Shown: piece by piece, positions 7,749-16,601 of the stretch | Position numbering within the stretch: the stretch's first letter is position 1 | Layout: each line of letters starts with the position of its first letter | NCBI GenBank assembly: GCA_045603545.1 | Contig: JAZUMG010000020.1 | Location: forward strand, 1-42,480 | Source of the DNA: CAAGNP01 sp045603545 | Lineage (GTDB): Bacteria; Bacteroidota; Bacteroidia; Bacteroidales; UBA932 | DNA: 42,480 nucleotides | Direction of reading: 5' to 3' | Made by a program: the position numbers and the translations under genes | The notes under the pieces: model-generated | Database searches by the model: none | Told to the model about the DNA's origin: nothing | Seen by the model: the letters and a program-made list of their open reading frames with translations, nothing else

Positions 7749-8722
7749 TTTCTTAAAGCTTTTGTCAAGTCCATTCTCCAGGTGGCACCTATGTTTATCT
7801 GGTGGCTCTGTGTATATTCAGTGTTGTGTGTCCAGGTGGCAAACAGCCTCAGATCCCTGTAGTCGCGGATGGGGAAAAATTCTGCACCCACACCGTAGAA
7901 GAGGTTGTCTCCCACAAAATCGTATTCAAGAATTTCGGATGCCCTCTCAAATCCCACCTTTACAAAAGGTCTGCACCACGAGCACCCTTCATATGAAGGC
8001 ATTGCCAGTGCTGTGAAATCTTCTGTGAAAAGTGTGTTGAGGTCATATGAGCGGGTCATATAGTCAAGAACCAGAGAGAAGTCCCCTATGTGGAATTTGT
8101 TTCCAAGGTTCAGTGCCTTTACAAAAGCACCTTTGTCATATTGCCACAGGTTTACACTCCAGTACGATTCGTACCATTCGTGTTCCGACCTCCATGCAAG
8201 TGCGTAGGCAAAGTGGTTGGGGTCGTATGTCAATGGAGAATTTGCTGCCTGCAAAAGGATTGAGTGCCCCTCTGCAGGGTAGAATGCCGCAGATGCTCCC
8301 CATTGCCAACAGTCAAATGAGTTGTAGAAGAGGGAGCTCATGTCGAAATATGTGTCTATCTCCAGGGCGTCATATTCAAATCCGCCGACGTAGATCGCAT
8401 CTTTACCTGCTGATAGGGAGAACCACTCCCTCTCGTATGTGAGCAAGAGCCAGCAAATGCTGCTCCCGTACTCAGGGGAGAGGAACTTTATATTGGAAGT
8501 ATAAGAAAAATGGGGGGATATGTTACCGTCTATATTTAGATATATACCATCGCTATAGAAGCGACCGCTTTTATCTGTTATTGATTGATTGAACCCGAAT
8601 CGGGTATCCAGTGAAATTTCAGGAAAATAATCAATTGCTGTTGTATCCTCTGCCTCCTGCGCGAAGATAGCCGAGCTAATTGTCATAAAGACAACCAAAT
8701 AAAAGGGAAATAGTTTTTTCAT
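7745..8722 (-). CDS. Outer-membrane beta-barrel (porin-like) protein, first gene of the pot operon
   Basis: This is a 325-residue protein with a Sec signal peptide (1-21, ending in SAIFA). The rest is made of alternating polar/aromatic strands, for example LDTRFGFNQS, FSYTSNIKFL, WQWGASAAFYP and RLFATWTHNTEYTQ, as in 14-18-strand barrels such as phosphate-selective porins. The C-terminus lacks the classical terminal Phe. It overlaps potA by 4 bases and is therefore part of the same translational unit. Co-translation with a complete ABC importer suggests that it lets the transporter's substrate through the outer membrane, but this is inferred from position. I do not recognise a more specific family. 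Confidence 0.75.
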   Translation of the reverse strand: MKKLFPFYLVVFMTISSAIFAQEAEDTTAIDYFPEISLDTRFGFNQSITDKSGRFYSDGIYLNIDGNISPHFSYTSNIKFLSPEYGSSICWLLLTYEREWFSLSAGKDAIYVGGFEYDALEIDTYFDMSSLFYNSFDCWQWGASAAFYPAEGHSILLQAANSPLTYDPNHFAYALAWRSEHEWYESYWSVNLWQYDKGAFVKALNLGNKFHIGDFSLVLDYMTRSYDLNTLFTEDFTALAMPSYEGCSWCRPFVKVGFERASEILEYDFVGDNLFYGVGAEFFPIRDYRDLRLFATWTHNTEYTQSHQINIGATWRMDLTKALRK

Positions 8723-8774
8723 CTAACACTAATAAACAGTAAATACCATAAAAAAATTGTTTTCGTTCTACATT

Positions 8775-8816
8775 AAAAAGCGGTCACAAGTCCTTGCGGG
8801 AACTTATAATCGCTTT
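8775..8816 (-). promoter_or_regulatory. Hairpin in the pot operon leader, possible attenuator
   Basis: On the minus strand, between the -7 element (8833-8826) and the first start codon (8722), AAAGCG (8816-8811) can pair with CGCTTT (8782-8777). An inner stem, AAGTTCC with GGACTT, forms around a CGCAA loop. The outer 3' arm runs straight into five Ts. This has the shape of a terminator placed about 55 bases before the coding region. I do not recognise a known riboswitch. Confidence 0.45.
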
Positions 8817-8825
8817 AGTTGGGAA

Positions 8826-8833
8826 CAAAGTTA
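8826..8833 (-). promoter_or_regulatory. -7 promoter element of the barrel-pot operon
   Basis: The minus strand reads TAACTTTG. It would give a leader of about 100 nt before the barrel gene. No clear -33 element is seen at the normal distance. Confidence 0.5.
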
Positions 8834-8888
8834 AAATAAACTTTGAAATAATAATCCATTTTGATAATTATTTTTCTTGTTGCTTTGA

Positions 8889-8896
8889 TATTTTTG
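8889..8896 (+). promoter_or_regulatory. -7 promoter element of the RND efflux operon
   Basis: TATTTTTG matches TAnnTTTG. The nearest TTTG upstream (8860-8863) is 25 bases away, wider than usual. The start codon at 8940 follows about 40 bases later. Confidence 0.45.
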
Positions 8897-8939
8897 AGCG
8901 ATTTTTGCGGCCAATTTTGTGACCATTTATTTATTTGCT

Positions 8940-10097
8940 ATGAGACGGATAACTTCCATTTTTCTTTTATTCGCCACTATGATTCTTTCATCTTGTCAGG
9001 ATGGTGAAAAAAATTCCTCAAGTACCGGTGAGACACTTTATGAGACACTTGAGGTGTCACTCAGTAACAGAACTCTGACTACTGGCTATTCCGCCACCAT
9101 CAGTGGTGTCCAGACCGTGGAGGTGAGGCCCCAGGTCAGCGGTATGATTGTAGATATCCTCATCGAAGAGGGTGAGAGCGTTTCAAAGGATCAGGTGCTT
9201 TTCATTATTGACCAGACCCCCTATAAGGCGGCATATCAGATTGCGGCAGCCAATGTAAAAAGTGCAGAGGCAGCTTTATCCACAGCTCAGCTTGTCCTTG
9301 AGAGCAATCAGAAACTCTATGAGCAGGATGTGGTGTCGGAGTTTGATCTGATGACTGCCCGCAATAACCTTACAGAGGCTCAGGCAAGACTTGCCCTTTG
9401 CCAGGCAGAGGTGGAGAATGCAAGCAATAACCTCTCATATACAGAGGTGCGCTCACCGGTTAACGGCGTGGCAAGTATGATACCTTACCGTGTAGGTGCA
9501 CTTGTCAACAGCAATATCTCCCAGCCCCTTGTTACAGTATCTGACGTGAGCAAGGTGTATGCATATTTCTCGATGGCTGAGAATCAGATGCTTGATATGA
9601 TAATGCAATACGGTTCCCTTAACAATGCTATCAGCCAGATGCCGGAGGTAGATTTGATAATGAGCAATGGAGACAGATATATGCACACAGGTAAGATCAA
9701 TGCGATAAGCGGTACCATCAGCGAGAGTACCGGTGCAGTGAGCATAAGGGCTGTCTTCAACAACAGGAACAAACTCCTCAGAAATGGCGGTAGCGGTACC
9801 ATAGTGATACCTACCACTGTTTCCAATTGTATAGTTATTCCACAAACTGCCACTTTTGAACTTCAGGACAGGATTTTTGTCTATAAGGTGGTGGATGGCA
9901 AGGCTTCATCTGCTGAGATCCATGTGGCTCCACATAACAATGGTGTCGAGTATATCGTGGAGAGTGGTCTGAAGGTGGGCGATATAATCGTCGCAGCCGG
10001 TGCAGGTCTGTTGAAGGAGGGCACCCCTATCAAGAGCAAAAGTGCCTCAAAAGTGGAAGCAAATGATACAATGAAAGTGATGGAGGGGGGCAAGTAA
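8940..10097 (+). CDS. RND efflux periplasmic adaptor (membrane fusion protein), lipoprotein
   Basis: This is a 385-residue AcrA/MexA-like adaptor. The ATG at 8940 gives a clean lipoprotein signal (MRRITSIFLLF..., cleavage before C19 in ILSSC). The frame extends upstream to GTG 8919, but that would add seven residues in front of the signal. The domains follow the family order: a first lipoyl half (EVRPQVSGMIVDILIEEGES), an alpha-helical hairpin (about residues 75-145), a second lipoyl half (YTEVRSPVNGVASMI), a beta-barrel and a membrane-proximal domain. It would be anchored in the inner membrane and join the pump to the outer-membrane channel. Its stop overlaps the pump start by one base (TAATG). 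Confidence 0.92.
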   Translation: MRRITSIFLLFATMILSSCQDGEKNSSSTGETLYETLEVSLSNRTLTTGYSATISGVQTVEVRPQVSGMIVDILIEEGESVSKDQVLFIIDQTPYKAAYQIAAANVKSAEAALSTAQLVLESNQKLYEQDVVSEFDLMTARNNLTEAQARLALCQAEVENASNNLSYTEVRSPVNGVASMIPYRVGALVNSNISQPLVTVSDVSKVYAYFSMAENQMLDMIMQYGSLNNAISQMPEVDLIMSNGDRYMHTGKINAISGTISESTGAVSIRAVFNNRNKLLRNGGSGTIVIPTTVSNCIVIPQTATFELQDRIFVYKVVDGKASSAEIHVAPHNNGVEYIVESGLKVGDIIVAAGAGLLKEGTPIKSKSASKVEANDTMKVMEGGK

Positions 10098-13000
10098 TGA
10101 ATGTAAAGACCTTTATCGACCGTCCGATATTTGCAGGCGTGATATCGGTGGTTATCCTCCTTGTGGGACTTATAGGGCTTACACAGCTTCCGGTGGAGCA
10201 GTTCCCTGAGATTGCTCCACCCACTGTGAGCGTTTCTGCCTCTTATGCCGGTGCAAATGCCGAGACAGTCCAGAGGAGTGTGCTGGTTCCACTTGAAGAG
10301 GCTGTCAATGGTGTGGAGGATATGATGTATATGGTATCTTCTGCCACAAACAGCGGTTCGGCAAATATTCAGATATATTTCCGTCAGGGCACTGACGGGG
10401 ATATGGCGATGGTAAATGTGCAGAACAGGATGGCGTCGGCACAGAGTCTTCTCCCAGCTGAGGTGACCAGAAGCGGTGTGACTGTGAGGAAGAGACAGAC
10501 CAGCCGTATCAAGCAGCTGGCAGTCTATAGTCCAGACAACTCGTTTGATAGGAAATTTATCGTAAACTATCTTAAAATCAATATCGAACCCCGCTTGTCG
10601 CGTGTCGCAGGTGTGGGTGAGGTGGATGTCCGTGGTGGTGACTACTCCCTCCGTATATGGCTGGATCCCGGTAAGATGGCCAAATATGGACTTATGCCAA
10701 CAGACATATCGGCAGTGTTGTCAGAGCAGAACCTGGAGGCCCCTACAGGCACTTTGGGTACAGAGTCCGACAATACTTTCAGGTATGTCCTCAAGTACAG
10801 GGGCCGCTATGAAGAGGTGCAGGATTATGAAAATATGGTGATAAGGGCGGAGAGTGACGGAACCATCCTCTGCCTGAAGGATGTGGCGACCATTGAACTT
10901 GGAGAGAGAAGCTACGATTACATAGGTATGGTAAATGGCCATCCCGGTACTACTATAAGTATATCACAGACTTCAGGTTCAAATGCCAATGAGATCATCA
11001 AGAATGTGGACAAGGTGGTGGAGGAGATCAGGAAGGACCTTCCCAAAGGTCTCGAGATAGTGGACCTTATGAGTACCAAGGACTTTCTCGATGCATCCAT
11101 CAGAAATGTGGTAAAGACCCTTTTTGAGGCTATACTTCTGGTAGTTCTTGTGGTGTTCGTTTTCCTTCAGAGTGCCCGTTCTACCGTCATACCCACGATA
11201 TCCATCATAGTCTCACTTGTGGGTACTTTTGCATTCCTTTACGGAGCAGGTTTCAGCCTCAATATGATCACCCTCTTTGCTCTGGTGCTTGTTATCGGTA
11301 CTGTGGTGGATGACTCCATTGTGGTTGTGGAGGCTGTTCAGGCCAAGTTTGACGAGGGGTATAAGTCTGCATACAGGGCGACTGTAGATGCTATGGGTGG
11401 CATATCCACAGCGCTTGTCGCCACTACATTTGTGTTTATGGCGGTGTTTATCCCTGTGAGCTTTATGGGTGGAACTACCGGTACATTCTATACCCAGTTC
11501 GGTCTCACAATGGCTGTAGCTGTGGGTATTTCATTGCTGAACTCACTCACCCTTTCGCCGGCGTTGTGTGCCCTGATAATGACACCGCACGACGAGGTGG
11601 TTGATGGGCAGAAGGCAAGTTTCTCCTCAAGGTTCCACAAGGCATTCGATGCCGGTTTTACCTCTATGGTGGCAAAATACAAGCATATAGTCCTGTTTAT
11701 GTTCAAGAGAAGATGGCTCACATTCATCCTTCTTGTCATAGCATCGACAGGACTCTACTATATGATGAGCACCACCAAGACAGGTCTTGTCCCCAAAGAG
11801 GACATGGGCTCCATCAATGTCGATGTGAGGACCCCTCCAGGTACCAATATTGTGGAGACAGACAAGGTCCTTGAAGAGATAGACAAGAGGATAAGTACCA
11901 TCCCACAGATAAAGGCCTATTCCAGAACTACAGGTTTCGGTATGATGTTCGGTCAGGGCTCATCCACAGGTAACTTCGTCATAAGACTGCACGATTGGGA
12001 TCTCCGTAAAGGGGAGGGTGAAGATGTGGAGTCGATAGTGGAGGAGATCTACAGGAGGACAGCCGATATCACATCTGCCGATATTATGGTTTATACCAGA
12101 GGTATGATCCCCGGTTATGGAGCAAGCAGCGGCTTTGACCTCTATGTGCAGGACCAGAAGGGTGGAAAGCTGGAGGATTTGCAGAAGATAACCAATAATT
12201 TCATTATTGAGCTTAACAAACGCCCTGAGGTGAGCCGTGCCAAGACCTCTTTCGATACCAAATACCCTATGTACCTCGTTGAGGTGGATGCTGCCCAGTG
12301 CAAAAGGAACGGAATCTCTCCGGGAGATGTTCTTGATGTCCTCGCAGGATATGTAGGTGGTAAGTACGCATCCAATATGAACAGGTTCTCGAAACTCTAC
12401 CGTGTCATGTATCAGGCTGCACCGGAATACCGTCTCGATACTGAATCCCTTCAGAACATGTTTGTGAGGAACTCCCATGGAGAGATGTCCCCCATCAACC
12501 AGTATCTGAAACTGACCCGTATATACGGTCCACAATCGATATCGCGTTTCAATCTCTTTACAGCGATCAATGTCAACGGTAATGCCGCTCCCGGTTACAG
12601 CTCTGGTCAGGCTATCCAGGCCGTGAGGGAGGTGGCTGAGCAGGTTATCCCTGAGGGATATGGCTATGAGTTCAGCGGTATGTCGCGTGAAGAGGCCGCT
12701 ACCGGCAACTCGGTGGCTATTATCCTGGTGATATGCGTTGTCTTTATCTACCTTATCCTGTGTGCCCTTTATGAGAGCATATTTATCCCTATAGTCATCA
12801 TATTGTCCATACCTTTCGGTCTTGCAGGAAGTTTCCTTTTTGCCAGGATGTTTGGTCTGGAGAACAATATCTACCTGCAGATCGGTCTTTTGATGCTTAT
12901 CGGTCTGTTGGCCAAAACAGCTATCCTTATCACAGAGTTCGCATCCCAGAAGAGAAAAGAGGGGATGAGTATTACCCAGTCTGCAATGTATGCTGCAAAG

Positions 13001-14560
13001 GCGAGATTGAGACCTATCCTTATGACATCACTTACTATGATTTTTGGTATGTTGCCCCTTATGTTCTCCCGTGGAGTGGGTGCCAATGGCAATATCTCCA
13101 TCGGTGTGGGTACAGTGGGAGGTATGCTTATCGGTACCATTGCCCTGTTGGTTATGGTACCACCACTTTTCATCATATTCCAACATATTGAGGAGAAGGT
13201 TATGCCCAACAGAGGGAAAATGGAGAGAGGGCTTATGTTGCTGCTTGTATTGCTGACTCTCAACAGCTGCAGTCTTTACAAGGAGTACGAGAGGGGAGAG
13301 GTCCCTGTGGTGGACAGCCTTTATACCGCAGGTCCATCAGATTCTGTTTCAGCGGCCACACTCTCATGGAGGGAGGTGTTTGCCGATACATTGCTCCAGA
13401 ACTGGATAAATACAGGACTTAAGTACAATACTGACCTTAATGTTGCCCGTCTGAAGGTGCAGGAGGCCGAGGCCTCACTCTCTGCAGCACGTGGAGCGAT
13501 GCTTCCCAGTGCCGCATTTGGAGCCTCAGGAGGGGTATATCCAGGTACATTCAAGGCTTCTGTGGATGCAAGTTGGGAGGCGGATATATTCGGTTCTCTC
13601 CGCAATGCCAAGAGGAAGGCACAGGTGGCCCTGGAGCAGAGCAAGGCTTATGAGCAGGCTGTCCATACGCAGCTGGTGGCCACTATAGCGACAAGTTACT
13701 ATACATTGGTGATGCTCGATGAACAGCTCCAGATCAGTTACCGCACCCTCAAGACCTGGGAGGAGAATATAAGGACCCTTGAGGCAATGAAGCGTGCAGG
13801 AAAGACCAATGAGGCAGCAGTCCTTCAGGCCAAGGCAAACAAGCTCAGTGTGGAGGCAAATGTCCTCACACTTGAGAAAAATATTGTCTCTACAGAGAAT
13901 ACAATGTGTGCTTTGTTGGGGGTCTCTCCCAAAGCGATAGGGAGAACCACCATTGATAAGGTGAATATCCCTGCAACCCTTTCAACAGGTGTCCCTGCAG
14001 AACTTCTTGAAAGGCGACCTGATGTCCGTCAGGCTGAGCTTGAGTTGGCAAAGGCGTATTATGAGATAAATATTGCAAAGGCGGCCTTCTACCCCAAATT
14101 GACCCTTAGCGGTGCGATAGGGTGGACCACAGGTTCGGGGAGCATAGTGCTGGATCCGGGGAGCATCATTGCAAATATGCTCGGCTCACTGACCCAGCCA
14201 ATTTTCAACAGGGGCAGGCTCAAGGCCAACAAGGTCATTGCGCAGGCACAATATGAGGAGGCTTCACTCAGGTTTACACAGGCACTTCTCGATGCCGGTG
14301 TGGAGGTGAACAATTCCCTTGCAAACTGGCAGAGTGCCAAAAAAAGGGTGGAACTTGACAAGAAGCAGATTGTTACCCTTCAGGCGACAGTATGGAATAC
14401 ACAGCAGTTGATGAGGTACGGAAATGCAAACTATCTGGAGGTACTCACGGCGCAGAAGAATCTCCTCTCTGCAGAGTTGGCCGAGGTTTCGGACCGATTT
14501 GAGGAGATACGGAGTGTGATAACACTCTATCACGCCCTCGGCGGAGGATGGAGTGAGTAG
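10097..14560 (+). CDS. Natural fusion of an HAE1-type RND efflux pump and a NodT/OprM-type outer-membrane factor
   Basis: This is one uninterrupted 1487-codon frame. Residues 1 to about 1035 are a complete HAE1 RND pump: an N-terminal KTFIDRPIFAGVISV helix, two large periplasmic loops, the proton-relay aspartates D405-D406 in TM4 (GTVVDDSIVV) and the last membrane helix ending in FIIFQHIEEK. From M1042 to the end is a full-length outer-membrane factor of about 446 residues, with the repeated coiled-coil hairpins, the LLERRPDVRQAE segment and LTQPIFNRGRL. The junction keeps an intact lipoprotein signal: M1042, a hydrophobic stretch and a lipobox LNSC with Cys 1058. The parts belong in different membranes, so either signal peptidase II separates them or translation also starts at ATG 13220. 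The adaptor gene is directly upstream and a strong terminator follows. The substrate is unknown. Confidence 0.9.
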   Translation: MNVKTFIDRPIFAGVISVVILLVGLIGLTQLPVEQFPEIAPPTVSVSASYAGANAETVQRSVLVPLEEAVNGVEDMMYMVSSATNSGSANIQIYFRQGTDGDMAMVNVQNRMASAQSLLPAEVTRSGVTVRKRQTSRIKQLAVYSPDNSFDRKFIVNYLKINIEPRLSRVAGVGEVDVRGGDYSLRIWLDPGKMAKYGLMPTDISAVLSEQNLEAPTGTLGTESDNTFRYVLKYRGRYEEVQDYENMVIRAESDGTILCLKDVATIELGERSYDYIGMVNGHPGTTISISQTSGSNANEIIKNVDKVVEEIRKDLPKGLEIVDLMSTKDFLDASIRNVVKTLFEAILLVVLVVFVFLQSARSTVIPTISIIVSLVGTFAFLYGAGFSLNMITLFALVLVIGTVVDDSIVVVEAVQAKFDEGYKSAYRATVDAMGGISTALVATTFVFMAVFIPVSFMGGTTGTFYTQFGLTMAVAVGISLLNSLTLSPALCALIMTPHDEVVDGQKASFSSRFHKAFDAGFTSMVAKYKHIVLFMFKRRWLTFILLVIASTGLYYMMSTTKTGLVPKEDMGSINVDVRTPPGTNIVETDKVLEEIDKRISTIPQIKAYSRTTGFGMMFGQGSSTGNFVIRLHDWDLRKGEGEDVESIVEEIYRRTADITSADIMVYTRGMIPGYGASSGFDLYVQDQKGGKLEDLQKITNNFIIELNKRPEVSRAKTSFDTKYPMYLVEVDAAQCKRNGISPGDVLDVLAGYVGGKYASNMNRFSKLYRVMYQAAPEYRLDTESLQNMFVRNSHGEMSPINQYLKLTRIYGPQSISRFNLFTAINVNGNAAPGYSSGQAIQAVREVAEQVIPEGYGYEFSGMSREEAATGNSVAIILVICVVFIYLILCALYESIFIPIVIILSIPFGLAGSFLFARMFGLENNIYLQIGLLMLIGLLAKTAILITEFASQKRKEGMSITQSAMYAAKARLRPILMTSLTMIFGMLPLMFSRGVGANGNISIGVGTVGGMLIGTIALLVMVPPLFIIFQHIEEKVMPNRGKMERGLMLLLVLLTLNSCSLYKEYERGEVPVVDSLYTAGPSDSVSAATLSWREVFADTLLQNWINTGLKYNTDLNVARLKVQEAEASLSAARGAMLPSAAFGASGGVYPGTFKASVDASWEADIFGSLRNAKRKAQVALEQSKAYEQAVHTQLVATIATSYYTLVMLDEQLQISYRTLKTWEENIRTLEAMKRAGKTNEAAVLQAKANKLSVEANVLTLEKNIVSTENTMCALLGVSPKAIGRTTIDKVNIPATLSTGVPAELLERRPDVRQAELELAKAYYEINIAKAAFYPKLTLSGAIGWTTGSGSIVLDPGSIIANMLGSLTQPIFNRGRLKANKVIAQAQYEEASLRFTQALLDAGVEVNNSLANWQSAKKRVELDKKQIVTLQATVWNTQQLMRYGNANYLEVLTAQKNLLSAELAEVSDRFEEIRSVITLYHALGGGWSE

Positions 14561-14567
14561 ATAGTAT

Positions 14568-14601
14568 AAAAAAAGTGCTGCAGGCGATGCAGCACTTTTT
14601 T
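14568..14601. terminator. Bidirectional rho-independent terminator
   Basis: A 14-bp perfect stem (14569-14582 with 14588-14601, core GTGCTGCA/TGCAGCAC), a 5-base loop and A/T runs on both sides sit between the efflux operon and the convergent barrel gene. Confidence 0.92.
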
Positions 14602-14621
14602 AATTTGCAGTAGGTCGGTTT

Positions 14622-15503
14622 TTAGAAGTAGAAAGCCATATAGAGTGAACCTCCAAGGTTTTCGATACCTACGTGGATACCGTCATTACCTGGTGATACA
14701 AGGTCTGTTCTCACCTCCACCTGCTGTGTTGATGTGTTGAAACCTTCTGAAATCTCATATGCCTGACCACCTATTACATAGTATGCATTGAAGTTGATCT
14801 CGGCTCCGAGTGCCACTTTAGGGGCTACGAAGCACTCAACACCCATTCCTGCAGTAAGACCTGCGAAAATGTTCATCTGGCTATTAGACTCAAGAAGTCT
14901 GTAACCGTTGCCGTATGTTGGGGTTGTGTTCCATCCTGCAGATGGTTTCTGGTTGACAGATGTCACTGCATTTGCATATTTGTAAGTTGTCTTGTTGTTC
15001 TGGAACCCTGCAATGACCCCAAAATTGAAGACACCCTGAACCCTGTTTCTCCCTTTGCGGTACTCGGCCCCAAGCATAAGGCTTGTCCCGGTTCTGCTGG
15101 TGGTGCAGTCATCAATAAGCTTTGTCTCATTGAAAGGGTCAAGCATAGCCAGCTTGTCATCCTGTACATATTTGTGCAAAAGATTTGTTCTGCTGATAAG
15201 GCCGATATTTGCGCGGAGACCAAAATCTTTGCTGAGCATATATTTGACCATAAGTGAAGCATCAGGTGTGATGGTAGAAATCCCTACCATATCGTGATGG
15301 ACAGGTGTTCCTGACAATTCGTCAAGGGAGTTGTCGGTGGAGTTGTTGAACATATTTCCCACATACCTGAATACAGGGCTCAAGTCCACTCCGAAAGCTA
15401 TATCCCCACTCTCAGGGATATAGGTTTTCTTTTTGCCCTCCTGACCATACATAATGACAGCTGAGCAAAGAAGAAGTGCTATAATTGTTGTTAATCTTTT
15501 CAT
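14622..15503 (-). CDS. Outer-membrane beta-barrel protein, paired with the upstream lipoprotein
   Basis: This is a 293-residue protein with a Sec signal (1-20, ending in VIMYG). The mature chain shows repeated amphipathic strands: DIAFGVDLSPVFRYVGN, SLMVKYMLSKDFGLRANIGL, GTSLMLGAEYR, VFNFGVIAGFQ, GMGVECFVAPKVALGAEINFNAY, quoted here in short pieces of the whole. It ends in an aromatic YMAFYF, as expected for assembly by the BAM machinery. It starts 12 bases after the lipoprotein gene and is its probable operon partner. I recognise the architecture, an OmpA-like or porin-like 8-12 strand barrel, but no specific family or substrate. Confidence 0.65.
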   Translation of the reverse strand: MKRLTTIIALLLCSAVIMYGQEGKKKTYIPESGDIAFGVDLSPVFRYVGNMFNNSTDNSLDELSGTPVHHDMVGISTITPDASLMVKYMLSKDFGLRANIGLISRTNLLHKYVQDDKLAMLDPFNETKLIDDCTTSRTGTSLMLGAEYRKGRNRVQGVFNFGVIAGFQNNKTTYKYANAVTSVNQKPSAGWNTTPTYGNGYRLLESNSQMNIFAGLTAGMGVECFVAPKVALGAEINFNAYYVIGGQAYEISEGFNTSTQQVEVRTDLVSPGNDGIHVGIENLGGSLYMAFYF

Positions 15504-15515
15504 ATGGACTCTGTT

Positions 15516-16547
15516 TTAGAATGAGATGTAATTCCATTCGTATGAATTGTATCCGAAGTCTTCGATATTTACGTATGGCTCAAATACCATTGCTACTTTC
15601 TGATTGGCAACAAACACTTCATCAGCTCCATATAGGGTGATGGTCCTGTAAGAATTTGCACTTGGACTGAACTGCTCGAATGTACCTCCTTCGATAGTGT
15701 ATTGATTGACAACATATTTGCCAACTTTGTCGTCATACTCTTCTGCCATATAGGTGAATTCAGATACTCCAAATGTTCTGGCCTCTACACGTACAGATGC
15801 GTCCCATACTCTCTCTTTTGAAGGGATGGTGAAGGTTGCATAGCCGTTGTTGGTTGTGGCCATAAATGTCTTCACTCCAGAGCTGTAGTTTACATCAATG
15901 GTCAAATCTACATTGTTCGCAGCTACATACTCTCTGGTAATAACATATTTTGCTTTCTCCTTGTCATATTTTTTAGAGTAGTTGTTCTTGCCAACCATTA
16001 CCTGAAGACGTACATTGTAATCATATTTTTCAAATGCAGATCTCTCGTTGCATGTGTAAACACCATCGCATACTGCCAAATCACCAGGGATGATAGAGAT
16101 TGTCTTCTCGTTCACTTCATAGTAAACCTCAGTCTCTTTCATTACAGGTGTACCGTTCTGGATATTCTCCACTTCGTAATATTTGCCTGTGAATGTTTCA
16201 GGTTTAACTTTTACCTCCACACCGTTTGATGTAGAAGGAACCTCGATCTCATAGATACCGTTGGCGTCGGTGGTGTCAGCATATACAGTGTAACCCTGAG
16301 CCTGACCTTTTGGATCGAGCTGACTGTTCTCTACCCTTACTGTAACCTTCACGCCGGCAGCAGGGTTGATTTGCTGGATATATTTTCCGTTTGAGTAAGC
16401 TTGTCCCATGTCGTAAACAAGACAACCTTTTACAGTAGCCTTGTAAGGGATATCATCAATACTCATTGAACTCTGTACCTTTGTACAGCTTGAGAATGCC
16501 ATTGCCAATGCCAATAGCACAGCAGAAATTTTAAGGATGTTTTTCAT
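15516..16547 (-). CDS. Surface or periplasmic lipoprotein with carboxypeptidase-regulatory-like (Ig-like) domains
   Basis: This is a 343-residue lipoprotein with a signal ending in FSSC (C21). After a short linker there are prealbumin/carboxypeptidase-regulatory-like repeats, in which a glycine-rich turn with TTDANGIYEIEVPS closes the first sandwich. A second domain has the same logic (TTNNGYATFTIPSKERVWD). Such domains occur in Bacteroidetes cell-surface adhesion and fimbria-like proteins. Acidic residues directly after the lipid cysteine, typical of the surface export signal, are not obvious (KVQSSMSIDD), so location inside or outside the outer membrane is open. It is the first gene of a two-gene operon with the barrel protein downstream. 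The function is unknown. Confidence 0.7.
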   Translation of the reverse strand: MKNILKISAVLLALAMAFSSCTKVQSSMSIDDIPYKATVKGCLVYDMGQAYSNGKYIQQINPAAGVKVTVRVENSQLDPKGQAQGYTVYADTTDANGIYEIEVPSTSNGVEVKVKPETFTGKYYEVENIQNGTPVMKETEVYYEVNEKTISIIPGDLAVCDGVYTCNERSAFEKYDYNVRLQVMVGKNNYSKKYDKEKAKYVITREYVAANNVDLTIDVNYSSGVKTFMATTNNGYATFTIPSKERVWDASVRVEARTFGVSEFTYMAEEYDDKVGKYVVNQYTIEGGTFEQFSPSANSYRTITLYGADEVFVANQKVAMVFEPYVNIEDFGYNSYEWNYISF

Positions 16548-16590
16548 TATTTGGTTAATTTGAATTGATTGTTTTCCTTGAAAGGGGGGA

Positions 16591-16598
16591 CAAAGGTA
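16591..16598 (-). promoter_or_regulatory. -7 promoter element of the lipoprotein-barrel operon
   Basis: TACCTTTG on the minus strand lies 43 bases before the start codon, just outside the end of the dipeptidase gene. The -33 element is not clear. Confidence 0.5.
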
Positions 16599-16601
16599 TC
16601 T

